A DNA stretch of 64,000 nucleotides, taken from assembly GCA_965206615.1 (NCBI GenBank), contig CBDBKI010000005.1, forward strand, positions 248,001 to 312,000, given 5' to 3'. The position numbers and the translations under genes are program-made. This document shows, piece by piece, positions 51,144 to 59,602 of this stretch. This DNA is from VXNE01 sp965206615 (lineage in GTDB: Bacteria > Pseudomonadota > Gammaproteobacteria > Pseudomonadales > Azotimanducaceae). The notes below the pieces were generated by a model, which worked only from the letters and a program-made list of their open reading frames with translations, ran no database searches and was not told where the DNA came from. Each line of letters opens with the position of its first letter. The first letter of the stretch is position 1.

Positions 51144-51175
51144 TTGACAGCATCCCCGTTGATTATCATGATAAT
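51144..51175 (+). promoter_or_regulatory. Promoter with 14-bp palindrome upstream of the AAA_14 ATPase
   Basis: A consensus -35 TTGACA lies at 51144-51149, and a perfect palindrome ATTATCATGATAAT at 51162-51175, whose right half contains GATAAT. The spacing to that -10 (20 bp) is long. The AT-rich palindrome stands out against the GC-rich background and could be an operator for an autoregulated gene. It also sits in the shared upstream region of the divergent GPP34 gene. Confidence 0.5.
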
Positions 51176-51201
51176 TGACGGCATACCTGTGGATGTACAC
51201 C

Positions 51202-52368
51202 ATGCGCGAATCGGAGACGATCCCCCGTTACCTGAGTTTGCGAGGCATCGTCGCTCGGCGGTCGTGCTTCCTGTTCGGCCCGCGGCAGACCGGCAAGTCG
51301 ACCCTGGTACGACAACAGCTCGACGGCATGCCGGTGTACAACCTGCTCGACCGCGACCTCTATCTCCGCCTTTCCCGCAATCCGGCCTTGATCCGCCAGG
51401 CTCTGACGGCGGAGACGGAGGTCGTCGTCATCGATGAAATCCAGTTGATGCCGGAGCTCCTCAATGAGGTGCATCTCATGATCGAGGAGCATGGCGTACG
51501 CTTTCTCCTCACGGCTTCGAGTGCGCGCGGCCTCCGCCGGAAAGGCGTGAATCTGCTTGGAGGACGGGCGCGTTCGCGGACCCTGCACCCTTTTGTACGC
51601 CAGGAGCTCGGGGACCGATTCGAGCTCCACCGCGCGCTCGACACCGGGTTGGTACCGTCGATCTATTTTTCTGACGCGCCCGCCGAGGACCTGGCGGCGT
51701 ACACCGGGGACTATCTCCGGGAGCAAATCGCGGCGGAGGCGGTCGTCCGCAATGTCGGGGCATTCAGCCGCTTCCTGGAAGTGGCGGCGCTGGCACATGG
51801 CGACATGATCAACTTCACCAACATGGCCAACGATGCCCAGGTGCCGGTGTCCACGGTTCGGGAGTACTACGGGATCCTCAAGGACACGCTGATAGCGCAC
51901 CAGGTGCCGGCGTTCACGGAGACGTCGAAGCGCAAGGCCGTATCGACCGCGAAGTACTACCTGTTCGACATCGGCGTGGCGCGGTGCCTGCAAGGCCGCA
52001 AAGGACTGGCGCCGGGCACCTCCGAGTATGGCAGCGCCTTCGAGAGTTTCATCTTTCAGGAGATCAAGGCCTACTGCGATTACCACCTGCTCGACACTCC
52101 GCGCTACTGGCGGTCCAGGTCGCAGTTCGAGGTCGACTTCGTGGTGGGCGGACTGGCCGCGGAAGTGAAGGCCAAGCGGACCGTCGGTGCACGAGACCTG
52201 CGCGGCATCCGGGCCCTGCGGGAAGAGGGACTGTTCGAGCGCTACGTCGTGGTGTCGATGGAGGCGATGCCCCGGGAGGTCGACGGCATCCGCATCCTGC
52301 CGTGGTCGGTTTTCCTGGATGAACTCTGGGCAGGTGAGTTGGCTGTCGACCGCGCGCTCGCAGGATGA
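51202..52368 (+). CDS. AAA_14 / DUF4143 ATPase
   Basis: This 388-residue protein has an N-terminal P-loop (FLFGPRQTGKSTLVRQQLD), Walker B (VVVIDEIQLMPELLNEVH) and sensor-like LLTASSARGLRRKGVNLLGG, then the DUF4143 C-terminal domain with KYYLFDIGVARCL and FEVDFVVGGLAAEVKAKRT, a PD-(D/E)xK-like segment. Such proteins are common accessory genes with no settled role; links to mobile DNA and defence have been suggested. In-frame ATGs at 51193 and 51202 and a TTG at 51175 compete; I chose 51202. A decayed relative lies near tolC. Confidence 0.88.
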   Translation: MRESETIPRYLSLRGIVARRSCFLFGPRQTGKSTLVRQQLDGMPVYNLLDRDLYLRLSRNPALIRQALTAETEVVVIDEIQLMPELLNEVHLMIEEHGVRFLLTASSARGLRRKGVNLLGGRARSRTLHPFVRQELGDRFELHRALDTGLVPSIYFSDAPAEDLAAYTGDYLREQIAAEAVVRNVGAFSRFLEVAALAHGDMINFTNMANDAQVPVSTVREYYGILKDTLIAHQVPAFTETSKRKAVSTAKYYLFDIGVARCLQGRKGLAPGTSEYGSAFESFIFQEIKAYCDYHLLDTPRYWRSRSQFEVDFVVGGLAAEVKAKRTVGARDLRGIRALREEGLFERYVVVSMEAMPREVDGIRILPWSVFLDELWAGELAVDRALAG

Positions 52369-52397
52369 CGTCCTGCCCGTGCAGGGCACAACGTCGC

Positions 52398-53348
52398 TCA
52401 ACCCCTCCGTCGATGCCGCCGCTGCCGCCGCCGTCCGCGGCTTTCGTAGGGTGACTCCTCCCCATCCGGCCGCGTCTTGAAACGCCGGTGCAACCAGAGG
52501 TACTGCTCGGGATGGCGTCGAATCTCCGCTTCGACGATCTGGTTGAGGCGGGTCGCGTCGGCCGCGTCGTCGCCGGTCGGAAAGTTCTCCATGCGCTGGA
52601 AGCGCACGGACCAGGTCCGCCGCACCTCGTCGCGGAAGTGGGTGTAGACGACCACGGGCGAACGGTTCATGCGGGCGAGCCGTGAGGTGGCGATCACGGT
52701 GGCGGCGGACTGTCCGAAGAACGGTGCGAACACCGAGTGCCGCCGCCCGTAGTCCTGGTCCGCCGCGTACCATACCGTCTTGCCCGCCCGTAGCCGTCGG
52801 GCTGCCTGGCGCACGTCCTGCCGCTCGATCACGGCCCCGTAGAGCCGCCGGCGTCCGCGCACCATCAGCCACTCGATCACGGCATTGCGGTTTCTGCGAT
52901 ACACGACATCGAAATCGACGCGCTGCGTGAGGAGGGCGCCGGTGAAGTCGAGCGTCAGAAAGTGGGCGCCCGCCAGGAGGACGCCGCGGCCTTCGGACTC
53001 GGCGGCGCGCAGCGCGTCCAGTCCGTGGCACTCCAGGCGGTCGGCGAGGCGGTCGAGGGGGCGGAGCCAGGCATGGACCGTCTCCATCAGGCCGATGCCG
53101 GTGGAGCGGAAGATACGGCGCACCAGCTCGGCGCGTTCCTGCTCGGAGAGTTCGGGGAAGCAGAGTCTGACGTTGGTCTCGGTGATGCGCCGCCGGCGCC
53201 TGCCCACGCACCATCCGAGATGTCCGAGCGCCTTGCCGAGCGCGAACTGCCAGCGCAGCGGAAGCCGACAGGCAACCCACGCAACGCCGACGCCGGCCCA
53301 GGCGGGCCAGTTCCGGGGGGCCGCGAGATGTGCTGCCGTGGACGCCAT
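52398..53348 (-). CDS. LpxL/HtrB-type lysophospholipid (lipid A) acyltransferase
   Basis: This 316-residue protein is a late lipid A acyltransferase homologue. The catalytic H-x4-D is in LLAGAHFLTLDFTGALL. Supporting motifs are YRRNRNAVIEWLMVRGR, VWYAADQDYGRRHSVFAPFF and the C-terminal QYLWLHRRFKTRP. An N-terminal hydrophobic segment (WAGVGVAWVACRLPL) anchors it in the inner membrane. The start ATG 53348 fits the family length; longer in-frame sequence overlaps hldE on the other strand. It is divergent from hldE. Confidence 0.92.
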   Translation of the reverse strand: MASTAAHLAAPRNWPAWAGVGVAWVACRLPLRWQFALGKALGHLGWCVGRRRRRITETNVRLCFPELSEQERAELVRRIFRSTGIGLMETVHAWLRPLDRLADRLECHGLDALRAAESEGRGVLLAGAHFLTLDFTGALLTQRVDFDVVYRRNRNAVIEWLMVRGRRRLYGAVIERQDVRQAARRLRAGKTVWYAADQDYGRRHSVFAPFFGQSAATVIATSRLARMNRSPVVVYTHFRDEVRRTWSVRFQRMENFPTGDDAADATRLNQIVEAEIRRHPEQYLWLHRRFKTRPDGEESPYESRGRRRQRRHRRRG

Positions 53349-53456
53349 GCAGGGCGCACTGTGCCCGTGAGTCGGGGCTGCGGCAACCCTGGCACGTAGC
53401 GCGGCAGAGGTGCTCGCGCCACGGCAGCCCCGAGGCAATTCCGCTACCATCGAAGC

Positions 53457-54881
53457 ATGGCCCGTATGCTGCCCCCGGTGTCGCCGTCGCGGATCGTTGT
53501 CGTGGGGGACGTCATGGTGGACCGATACTGGTTCGGGGAGGCGGCGCGCATCTCCCAGGAAGCGCCGGTGCCGGTCGTGGATGTCGTCGCGACGGAGGAT
53601 CGCCCCGGCGGCGCGGCCAACGTCGCCCTGAACGTCGTGGCGATGGGCGCGCCCTGTACGCTCGTCGGTGCCGTGGGAACCGACACCGCGGCCGCCCGCA
53701 TGCGGGCAACGCTGGAAGCGGCCGGCGTACTGTGCGACCTGGTGGAGATGCGGGGCTGGGAGACGACCCGCAAGCTGCGTGTGGTGAGCCAGCGCCAGCA
53801 ACTCATCCGCGCGGACTTCGACCGCCACCTGCCGGACTCCGTGGGCGGCCAGATCGCCGTCAGGCTGCAGGCCCATGTCGCGTCCGCCGAGGTCCTGATC
53901 GTCGAGGACTACGACAAGGGCGTCGTGGAGGTGCCTGAAGAGATCGTCCGCCTGGCCCGCGCGGGCCGGCTGACGGTCGTGGTGGATCCCAAGCACAAGG
54001 ACTTTGCGCACTACCGCGGAGCGAACGTCATCAAGCCGAACGCCGACGAGTTCGAGCGCGCCGTCGGTGCCTGGACGAACGAGGCGGACTTGGCCAGGAA
54101 GGGGGCGGAGCTGCTGGCGCGCATCGGCATCGAGACCCTGGTGGTGACCCGGGGTGGAGAGGGTTCGACCGTGATCGGAAGCGGCGGGCTCGTACGCCAC
54201 CTGCCGGCGAGCGATGTCGAGGTCTTCGACCGCACGGGAGCGGGAGATACCGTGGCCGCCGCCCTGGGCGTTGGCCTGGGTCTCGGCTGGGACACCGTCG
54301 CCAGTGCGCGCATGGCGAACGTGGCAGCGGGGCTCGTCTGCGCGCGGATGGGCACGTCAGCGGTCACGGTTCCGGAGATCAACCAGGCGGTGGCCGCCAC
54401 CGAACGGCCGGACGAGGGCGTGTTGACGCGAGAGCAACTCGCGGCGGCGGTGGTGCTCGCGCGCAGCCGGGGTGAGCGGATCGTGTTCACCAACGGCTGT
54501 TTCGACATCCTGCATGCGGGCCATGTGGGCTACCTGGAGGAGGCGCGCGAACTCGGGGACCGCCTGGTGGTAGCGGTCAACGACGACGCGTCCGCGGCGA
54601 GACTCAAGGGGCCGGGACGACCCGTGAACGCGCTCGAGCGGCGCATGCGCGTGCTGGAGGGATTGTCGTCCGTGGACTGGGTGACGCCGTTCTCGGAGGA
54701 CACGCCGGAGGCGCTGCTCGAGATGCTTCGCCCGGACGTGCTGGTCAAGGGCGGCGACTACGCGGCCGGCGCTGTCGTCGGAGCGGACCTCGTGAAGGGC
54801 TGGGGTGGCAATGTGCGCGTCCTCGGCCTGCTCGAGGACTGCTCGACATCGTCCATCGTCGATCGCATCAAGTCGGGTTGA
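53457..54881 (+). CDS. hldE: Bifunctional heptose-7-phosphate kinase / heptose-1-phosphate adenylyltransferase
   Basis: HldE makes ADP-heptose precursor for WaaC and WaaF. The 474-residue length equals that of E. coli HldE. The N-terminal ribokinase domain has VGDVMVDRYWFGEAARISQE, RPGGAANVALN and FDRTGAGDTVAAALGVGL; the C-terminal nucleotidyltransferase has FTNGCFDILHAGHVGYLEEA near residues 343-362 and DVLVKGGDYAAGAVVGADLV. It lies in the core locus with its pathway partners. Confidence 0.97.
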   Translation: MARMLPPVSPSRIVVVGDVMVDRYWFGEAARISQEAPVPVVDVVATEDRPGGAANVALNVVAMGAPCTLVGAVGTDTAAARMRATLEAAGVLCDLVEMRGWETTRKLRVVSQRQQLIRADFDRHLPDSVGGQIAVRLQAHVASAEVLIVEDYDKGVVEVPEEIVRLARAGRLTVVVDPKHKDFAHYRGANVIKPNADEFERAVGAWTNEADLARKGAELLARIGIETLVVTRGGEGSTVIGSGGLVRHLPASDVEVFDRTGAGDTVAAALGVGLGLGWDTVASARMANVAAGLVCARMGTSAVTVPEINQAVAATERPDEGVLTREQLAAAVVLARSRGERIVFTNGCFDILHAGHVGYLEEARELGDRLVVAVNDDASAARLKGPGRPVNALERRMRVLEGLSSVDWVTPFSEDTPEALLEMLRPDVLVKGGDYAAGAVVGADLVKGWGGNVRVLGLLEDCSTSSIVDRIKSG

Positions 54882-54911
54882 TCGGACGAGCATCGCGCTC
54901 CGGCAGCTGTC

Positions 54912-54959
54912 CTTTCACGCGCCTTTTCATGCGCTTGTTCATGCGCCTTCTCATGCACC
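54912..54959. repeat. Four 12-bp tandem repeats reiterating a stop codon
   Basis: Units at 54912-54923, 54924-54935, 54936-54947 and 54948-54959 are variants of one 12-mer. On the minus strand each reads like GGCGCATGAACA, in frame with the dioxygenase gene, and each carries TGA at the same place. The first unit met by that gene provides its stop codon (54953-54951). Confidence 0.8.
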
Positions 54960-56189
54960 TTGCATGCGTTGCCAGGCCTTCCTGCGCTCGTTCGCGAGAG
55001 GGTGCAGGGTACCGGCGCCGGCCGGCCAGACCCCGGGGTCTGCCTTGATGAAGCGTGTCAGTCGTTGTGCGCGAGGGGAGAGTGTCTGCCAGACCGCATC
55101 GGGCATCGTCCGTTTCAACCCCGCCGTCGGGAACCACGGCGCCACGTATTCGAGATTGGGCAGGGCGCGCACTTGCCGGCTCAGATTCGGCGTCGCTCCG
55201 TGCCACGCGCGGTTGTCCCGGAAGACGCCGGCCCCGGCGGGTGCGCCGACCAGGGTCGAGAGTCGCATCCATTCCGGCTCCTCCTCGGGCGACGGGGGAG
55301 ACTGTTGCGTCGCATGCGTTCCGGGGATGTGACGGATCGGCCCGTTCTCCCAGGTCATGTCGCTCATCAGGAAATTGATCGTCACGAATGTGGGCGTACC
55401 CTCGATGATCAGCCGCTGGCTGGCGAAATCCGGCGGGGACGACACCTCCGTAGCGAGCAGGCCGAGCGCGCGCGCTTGCGCAAGGCGCGCTTCGGAGAGC
55501 GCATGGCTCTCCTGGAAGTCCCGGTGCAGGTGCTGATACTCGATGGCGCCCGGCAGGCAGAGGTCGCCCCCGCCGCCCCAGACCAGGTAGTCGGGCGACC
55601 CGAAGATCTCGCTGAGGATGGGCGCCGTGGTCGGCAGGTCGATCATGGCGGCCCAGGTCGGGTCGTGCATCATCTGGCGCGACGCGGAACACGTGCCGTA
55701 GCTGTATCGGTGGGGCAGACGGCCCGTCTCGGTCAGGTACTTGCGGCCGTCCTGGCCGGGGAGTTCCAGGATCGTTCGCAGGGTGCCGGCGCAGGCGCCG
55801 CGGAAACGGTCCAGGCGGTCCCGGTCCAGCAGGTCGCGCACCACCACGAAGCCGTCTCGCCGGAAAATCCTCGCCGCCCGCTCCGCTTCTACGGGAGCGC
55901 AGATCTCGAGGCCGCGTATACCGTTGTGTTGCCTCAGATACGCCCGGAGCCTCTGCACGTCCGGGTCGTCGGGCGCCCGGCGGGACGGCGCCCGCGGGTC
56001 GGGCACCCCGAATCCCTGCGGATCCCCGGACGGCTGCCCATCGGCGTCCACACTCTCGTTGGGCGGCGTCCGCGCGTCCCAGCCCACTGCGGTTTCCCGG
56101 TAGACCGTCAACCCGTCGAGTTCCGCGGCGTCGTTCCTCGTTCGATCCCCTGCGATCCGGGGTGCGTCCTGGCTGTTCTGAGAGGTCAT
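54951..56189 (-). CDS. Phytanoyl-CoA dioxygenase (PhyH) family protein, second
   Basis: This 412-residue enzyme is a predicted Fe(II)/2-oxoglutarate oxygenase. The HxD iron ligands are His222 and Asp224 (QHLHRDFQES), the distal histidine is in NRAWHGATPNLS, and RHIPGTHATQ is the usual pre-ligand motif. The N-terminal about 95 residues are hydrophilic and not part of the core fold. It is not closely similar to the PhyH protein at 5599. It is the last gene of a reverse operon (FAD oxidoreductase, aldo/keto reductase, PhyH) joined by ATGA overlaps, which suggests one small oxidative pathway. Confidence 0.88.
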   Translation of the reverse strand: MTSQNSQDAPRIAGDRTRNDAAELDGLTVYRETAVGWDARTPPNESVDADGQPSGDPQGFGVPDPRAPSRRAPDDPDVQRLRAYLRQHNGIRGLEICAPVEAERAARIFRRDGFVVVRDLLDRDRLDRFRGACAGTLRTILELPGQDGRKYLTETGRLPHRYSYGTCSASRQMMHDPTWAAMIDLPTTAPILSEIFGSPDYLVWGGGGDLCLPGAIEYQHLHRDFQESHALSEARLAQARALGLLATEVSSPPDFASQRLIIEGTPTFVTINFLMSDMTWENGPIRHIPGTHATQQSPPSPEEEPEWMRLSTLVGAPAGAGVFRDNRAWHGATPNLSRQVRALPNLEYVAPWFPTAGLKRTMPDAVWQTLSPRAQRLTRFIKADPGVWPAGAGTLHPLANERRKAWQRMQGA

Positions 56190-56986
56190 GCGATTCCAGC
56201 ACTTCCCGGGGCTTCCGCCCGGCATTCGGACTCGAACCCGGCCGCCACGATGTTGGCCTCGAGGTGCGCGGGATCGAGTGTTCCGACCACCACGCTCGTC
56301 ACCCCGGGCCGCGTCACCACGTCACGCAGGCTATCAGGGCGGGCCGCGCCGCTGTCCAGGGCTTTCTTGACGAGCACGCCGCGGCCACGCTCGCCGGCCT
56401 CCCGGACGACGCCGAGTTGGCTTGGGTCGGCGCGACTGACGGCCGACATCAACACGTCGCAGGAGGCGAGCGCGAGCCGCCCGCCGGCCGCCGTCTTGTG
56501 GGAAAAGCCCGTCGCGCGGATTTTCCCGGCGCGCTTCAGCGCGTCCAGGGCATCGAGTGCGCCGCACCGCGAGAGGATCTCGACGTCGCGTCCATCGGAG
56601 TGGATGAGCACGATATCCAGGTAGTCCGTGTGCAGGCGCCGCAGCGACCGTTCGACGCTCGCCCGGATGGCCTCGGGGGTGAAGTCGTAGTGGGAGCGTT
56701 GCCCGTCGAAGGTCTCCCCGGCCTTGGTACAGAGGATCCAGCGTTCGCGGACCCCCTGCAGCAGCGTGCCGAGGCGGGTCTCGCTCTCACCGTAGGCGGG
56801 CGCCGTGTCGAGCAGGTTGATGCCGAGTGCGCCGGCCCGTTCGAGGAGGTGCCTGGCCTGGCGCAGGGTCGGCAGTTCGAACGGCGCGACAGAGAGGCCG
56901 GCGTTGCGGCCGAGCTTGACGGTGCCGAGACCGATGGCGGACACGTCGATGCCCGTGGCGCCGAGGGGACGCTGCGGCACGGTCAT
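56186..56986 (-). CDS. Aldo/keto reductase
   Basis: This 266-residue protein has the AKR TIM-barrel signatures: IGLGTVKLGRNAG at the start, NLLDTAPAYGESETRLG with the catalytic Asp and Tyr, ILCTKAGE with the Lys, and DIVLIHSDG with the His. It is slightly shorter than typical AKRs (about 300). Its start overlaps the upstream FAD oxidoreductase gene and its stop overlaps the PhyH gene, both by 4 bp. The substrate is unknown. A FAD-oxidoreductase plus AKR pair near waaA also occurs, as I recall, in Pseudomonas. Confidence 0.9.
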   Translation of the reverse strand: MTVPQRPLGATGIDVSAIGLGTVKLGRNAGLSVAPFELPTLRQARHLLERAGALGINLLDTAPAYGESETRLGTLLQGVRERWILCTKAGETFDGQRSHYDFTPEAIRASVERSLRRLHTDYLDIVLIHSDGRDVEILSRCGALDALDALKRAGKIRATGFSHKTAAGGRLALASCDVLMSAVSRADPSQLGVVREAGERGRGVLVKKALDSGAARPDSLRDVVTRPGVTSVVVGTLDPAHLEANIVAAGFESECRAEAPGSAGIA

Positions 56987-58051
56987 GCGGCGAGGGCTGC
57001 CAGGACGCGGTCGCCGAGGTCCGGGGCGAGGGCGAGCTTGACGGGCCAGACCACGAGCGCGTTTTCGCGTGCGGCGACGAATGCGCCGGCGGGCCGACGC
57101 CCGTCGCGTTGCGCCGGCTCCGCGCGATCGATGGACAGGGTCTCGAATCGGCGTGCGCCCCAGTCGATCCAGGGCAGGGATGCGTCCAGTGCGCGGCGCG
57201 CCGCGGCAATCTGGTCCGCGTCGCAGCGTTCGACGCCGGCCGCGGCCAGCGCGCCGCCGAGATAGTGATGTCCGGGATGCGTCGTCACCGTCAGCGCGGG
57301 TTCCGGGGCGAAGGCAGCGATGCAGTGCACGAACAGGGCTTCCGGATTCGGGCTGTGCACGAGTACCTGTTTGAGCGGGCGCGTCTGCATGGTCATGTCG
57401 AAGCCGGCGGCCTTGGCCAGTGCGGCATTCCCGGCGCCGGCGGCGAAGACGAAGCGTTCGGCTTCAACGGTGGCCTCGGCGGTCCGGAACGCGGCGATGC
57501 GGCCGCCGCGCGAGATGACGCCGTCGGGTGGCACTCCGGACGCGAGCGCCCGTTGCCCGAGACACTCCGACAGGTGTCCGCAAAGCGCGCCGACGTCGAT
57601 GGCGAAGTCGTCCAGCCGATAGAGGCTGCCGGCCTGCCCGGAGAACGCCGCCGGGTAGTCGGCGAGAGGGAGCCGTGCCACACGGCCGCGCAGCAGCTTG
57701 CTGGCGAGGAAGCCGGCCAGGCGCGCGCCGAAGGCTTCGCGGGACCAGAGGTAGCAGGCGTCCGAGACCGTCGGCACGGGGCGCAGATCGATCTCCCCGG
57801 TGCCTTCGAGGCAACGTCTCCAGCGTACCGGCATGTCCTGCAGCGCGTCGAAGGCCGGGTCGGTGCGACCGCCGAGCGCGTATTTCATCCCGCCGTGGAT
57901 CAACCCCTGGGATGCCAATGTCTGGGTGCCGCCGGGTGGGCCGGGGTTGCACAGCGCCACCTTCGAGGCCGCGGCGCAGCAGGAGATTGGCGACCCAGAG
58001 GCCGGCGATGCCGCCGCCCGCTATGGCGACATCGACCTTGATCGTACGCAT
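56983..58051 (-). pseudogene. FAD-dependent oxidoreductase (DAO-like), frameshifted near the N-terminus
   Basis: The gene starts at ATG 58051 with MRTIKVDVAIAGGGIAGLW, a dinucleotide-binding GGGIAG motif, and runs about 28 codons before the frame changes. The main body (MALCNPGPPGGTQTLASQGL onwards, 325 residues) is in the next frame. Deleting one A in the GAAGG at 57960-57964 (reverse strand) restores LEVALCNPGP and a continuous protein of about 355 residues. Later motifs (FVFAAGAGNAALAKAAGF) fit D-amino-acid-oxidase-type flavoproteins. Either a fresh mutation or a sequencing error. Its stop overlaps the aldo/keto reductase start. Confidence 0.8.
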
Positions 58052-58105
58052 CTGCGGATGACCGTGCCCGTTGAGCCTTGGTGGACCAGAAAGTATAAGC
58101 GCCGG

Positions 58106-59404
58106 ATGGTTCTGCGCTTCGTCTATAACGTGCTGCTCTGCCTGGCGGCGCCGTTCGTGTGGCTGCGCCTGTTCGTGCGGGCGCGCCGGGAGCCGGCGTA
58201 CGCGGAGCGGCGCGGCGAACGCTTCGGGCGCGTACCGGACGCGGTCGGGCGCGACGTGATCTGGTTTCACACCGTCTCGGCGGGCGAGGCCATCGGCGCG
58301 GCGCCGGTGATCCGGGCGCTGCAGGCGCGGTTTCCCGAGCACCGCTTCCTGGTCACGACGATGACGCCGGCCGGCAGCGAGCAGGTGATCGAGCGGTTGG
58401 GAGACATCGTCGACCACTGCCATGCGCCGTACGACCTTCCGTGGGCCGTGCGACGCTTCGTACGCCGCATCGCGCCCCAGGCCCTGTTCCTGATGGAAAC
58501 CGAGCTGTGGCCCAACCTCATCCGTGCGACGCGGGAAGCGGGGGCGCCGGTGTCGCTCATCAACGCCCGTCTCTCGGAACGCTCCGCCCGTGGCTACCGG
58601 CGCATCGCCGGGCTGACCCGGCAGATGCTGGCGGATATCGACCCTGTCATCTGCCAGTACGAGGATACGGCGCGGCGCTTCGAGGCCCTGGGAGCGGCTT
58701 CGGAACGTCTGGCGGTCACCGGCAGCATCAAGTTCGACCTCGCCCTGCCCGACGATCTGGACAGGGAAGTCGCCAGGCTGCGCGAGACGTGGGGGCGCGG
58801 CCGGCTCGTCTGGATCGCGGGCAGCACGCATCCGGGGGAGGACGAGATCGTGCTCGACGCCCACCGGGTGCTGCAGGAACGTTTTCCGGGCCTGTTGCTG
58901 ATACTGGCACCGCGGCACACCGATCGGTCGGATCGCGTCGTGGACCTGTCCGTACGGCGGGGCCTCCGCGCGGTGCGGTTGTCCGAGAGTCCCGGCCCGG
59001 GGGCGTCGCCGGCTGTCGACGTGCTGGTAGCCGACGTGATGGGGCAGTTGCTGTACCTCTATGGGGTCGCCGACGTCGCGCTGCTCGGCGGCAGTTTCGT
59101 CCCCGTCGGCGGCCATAATCCCATCGAGGCCGCGGTGCACGGGATGCCGATGCTGATGGGTCCGCACCGCTTCAACTGGACGGAGATAGCGGGTCGGTTC
59201 GCCGCTGCGGGCTGCCTGCACCTGGTTGGCGCGGACGACCTCTCCGGCCTGGCGGGAGACCTGCTCGGTGACGAGGAACGACGCTCGAGGGAGGGGCGCG
59301 AAGCGCGAGCGGTGGTCGCGGCGAACCGCGGAGCGAGCGATCGGCTGGTGGGACGGATGGCGGCGATCGTCAACCTGCCGGCGGGGAGGGCTCCTGCGGG
59401 TTGA
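58106..59404 (+). CDS. waaA: 3-deoxy-D-manno-octulosonic acid (Kdo) transferase
   Basis: WaaA transfers Kdo residues to lipid IVA, producing the acceptor for WaaC. The 432-residue GT30 protein starts MVLRFVYNVLLCLAAPFVWL with an N-terminal membrane anchor. The catalytic Glu61 is in TVSAGEAIGAAP. Conserved stretches include FLMETELWPNLIRA, INARLSERSARGYRR and GGSFVPVGGHNPIEAAVHG. ATG 58106 gives the family N-terminus; ATG 58058 would add 16 residues. It is divergent from the FAD oxidoreductase gene. Confidence 0.96.
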   Translation: MVLRFVYNVLLCLAAPFVWLRLFVRARREPAYAERRGERFGRVPDAVGRDVIWFHTVSAGEAIGAAPVIRALQARFPEHRFLVTTMTPAGSEQVIERLGDIVDHCHAPYDLPWAVRRFVRRIAPQALFLMETELWPNLIRATREAGAPVSLINARLSERSARGYRRIAGLTRQMLADIDPVICQYEDTARRFEALGAASERLAVTGSIKFDLALPDDLDREVARLRETWGRGRLVWIAGSTHPGEDEIVLDAHRVLQERFPGLLLILAPRHTDRSDRVVDLSVRRGLRAVRLSESPGPGASPAVDVLVADVMGQLLYLYGVADVALLGGSFVPVGGHNPIEAAVHGMPMLMGPHRFNWTEIAGRFAAAGCLHLVGADDLSGLAGDLLGDEERRSREGREARAVVAANRGASDRLVGRMAAIVNLPAGRAPAG

Positions 59405-59446
59405 ACGGTTGTGGGGCGACGGTTGACGTCCGCCCCTGGTGGAGTC

Positions 59447-59585
59447 GTGTATGAACTCGAGACGGGACGAGCCGGTCCCGGCCATGCATGAATTCGAGAC
59501 GGGACGTGTAGGGGCGACCCTTGCGGTCGCCCGTCTCAAGACCCTGCATGAATTCGAGACGGGACGGGACAAGCCCGTCCCCTAC
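59447..59585. repeat. Twin-hairpin element (78 bp, 59508-59585) with flanking partial units
   Basis: The full element begins GTAGGGG at 59508 and ends CCCCTAC at 59585. Its left hairpin pairs GGGCGACC with GGTCGCCC; the right hairpin pairs GGGACGGG with CCCGTCCC. GAATTCGAGACGGGAC or a one-base variant occurs three times (about 59453, 59489 and 59550), so a further partial unit lies at 59447-59507. The whole stretch lies between the convergent ends of waaA and the PNPOx gene. Confidence 0.85.
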
Positions 59586-59602
59586 AGCGTCCGCAAGGGC
59601 GG

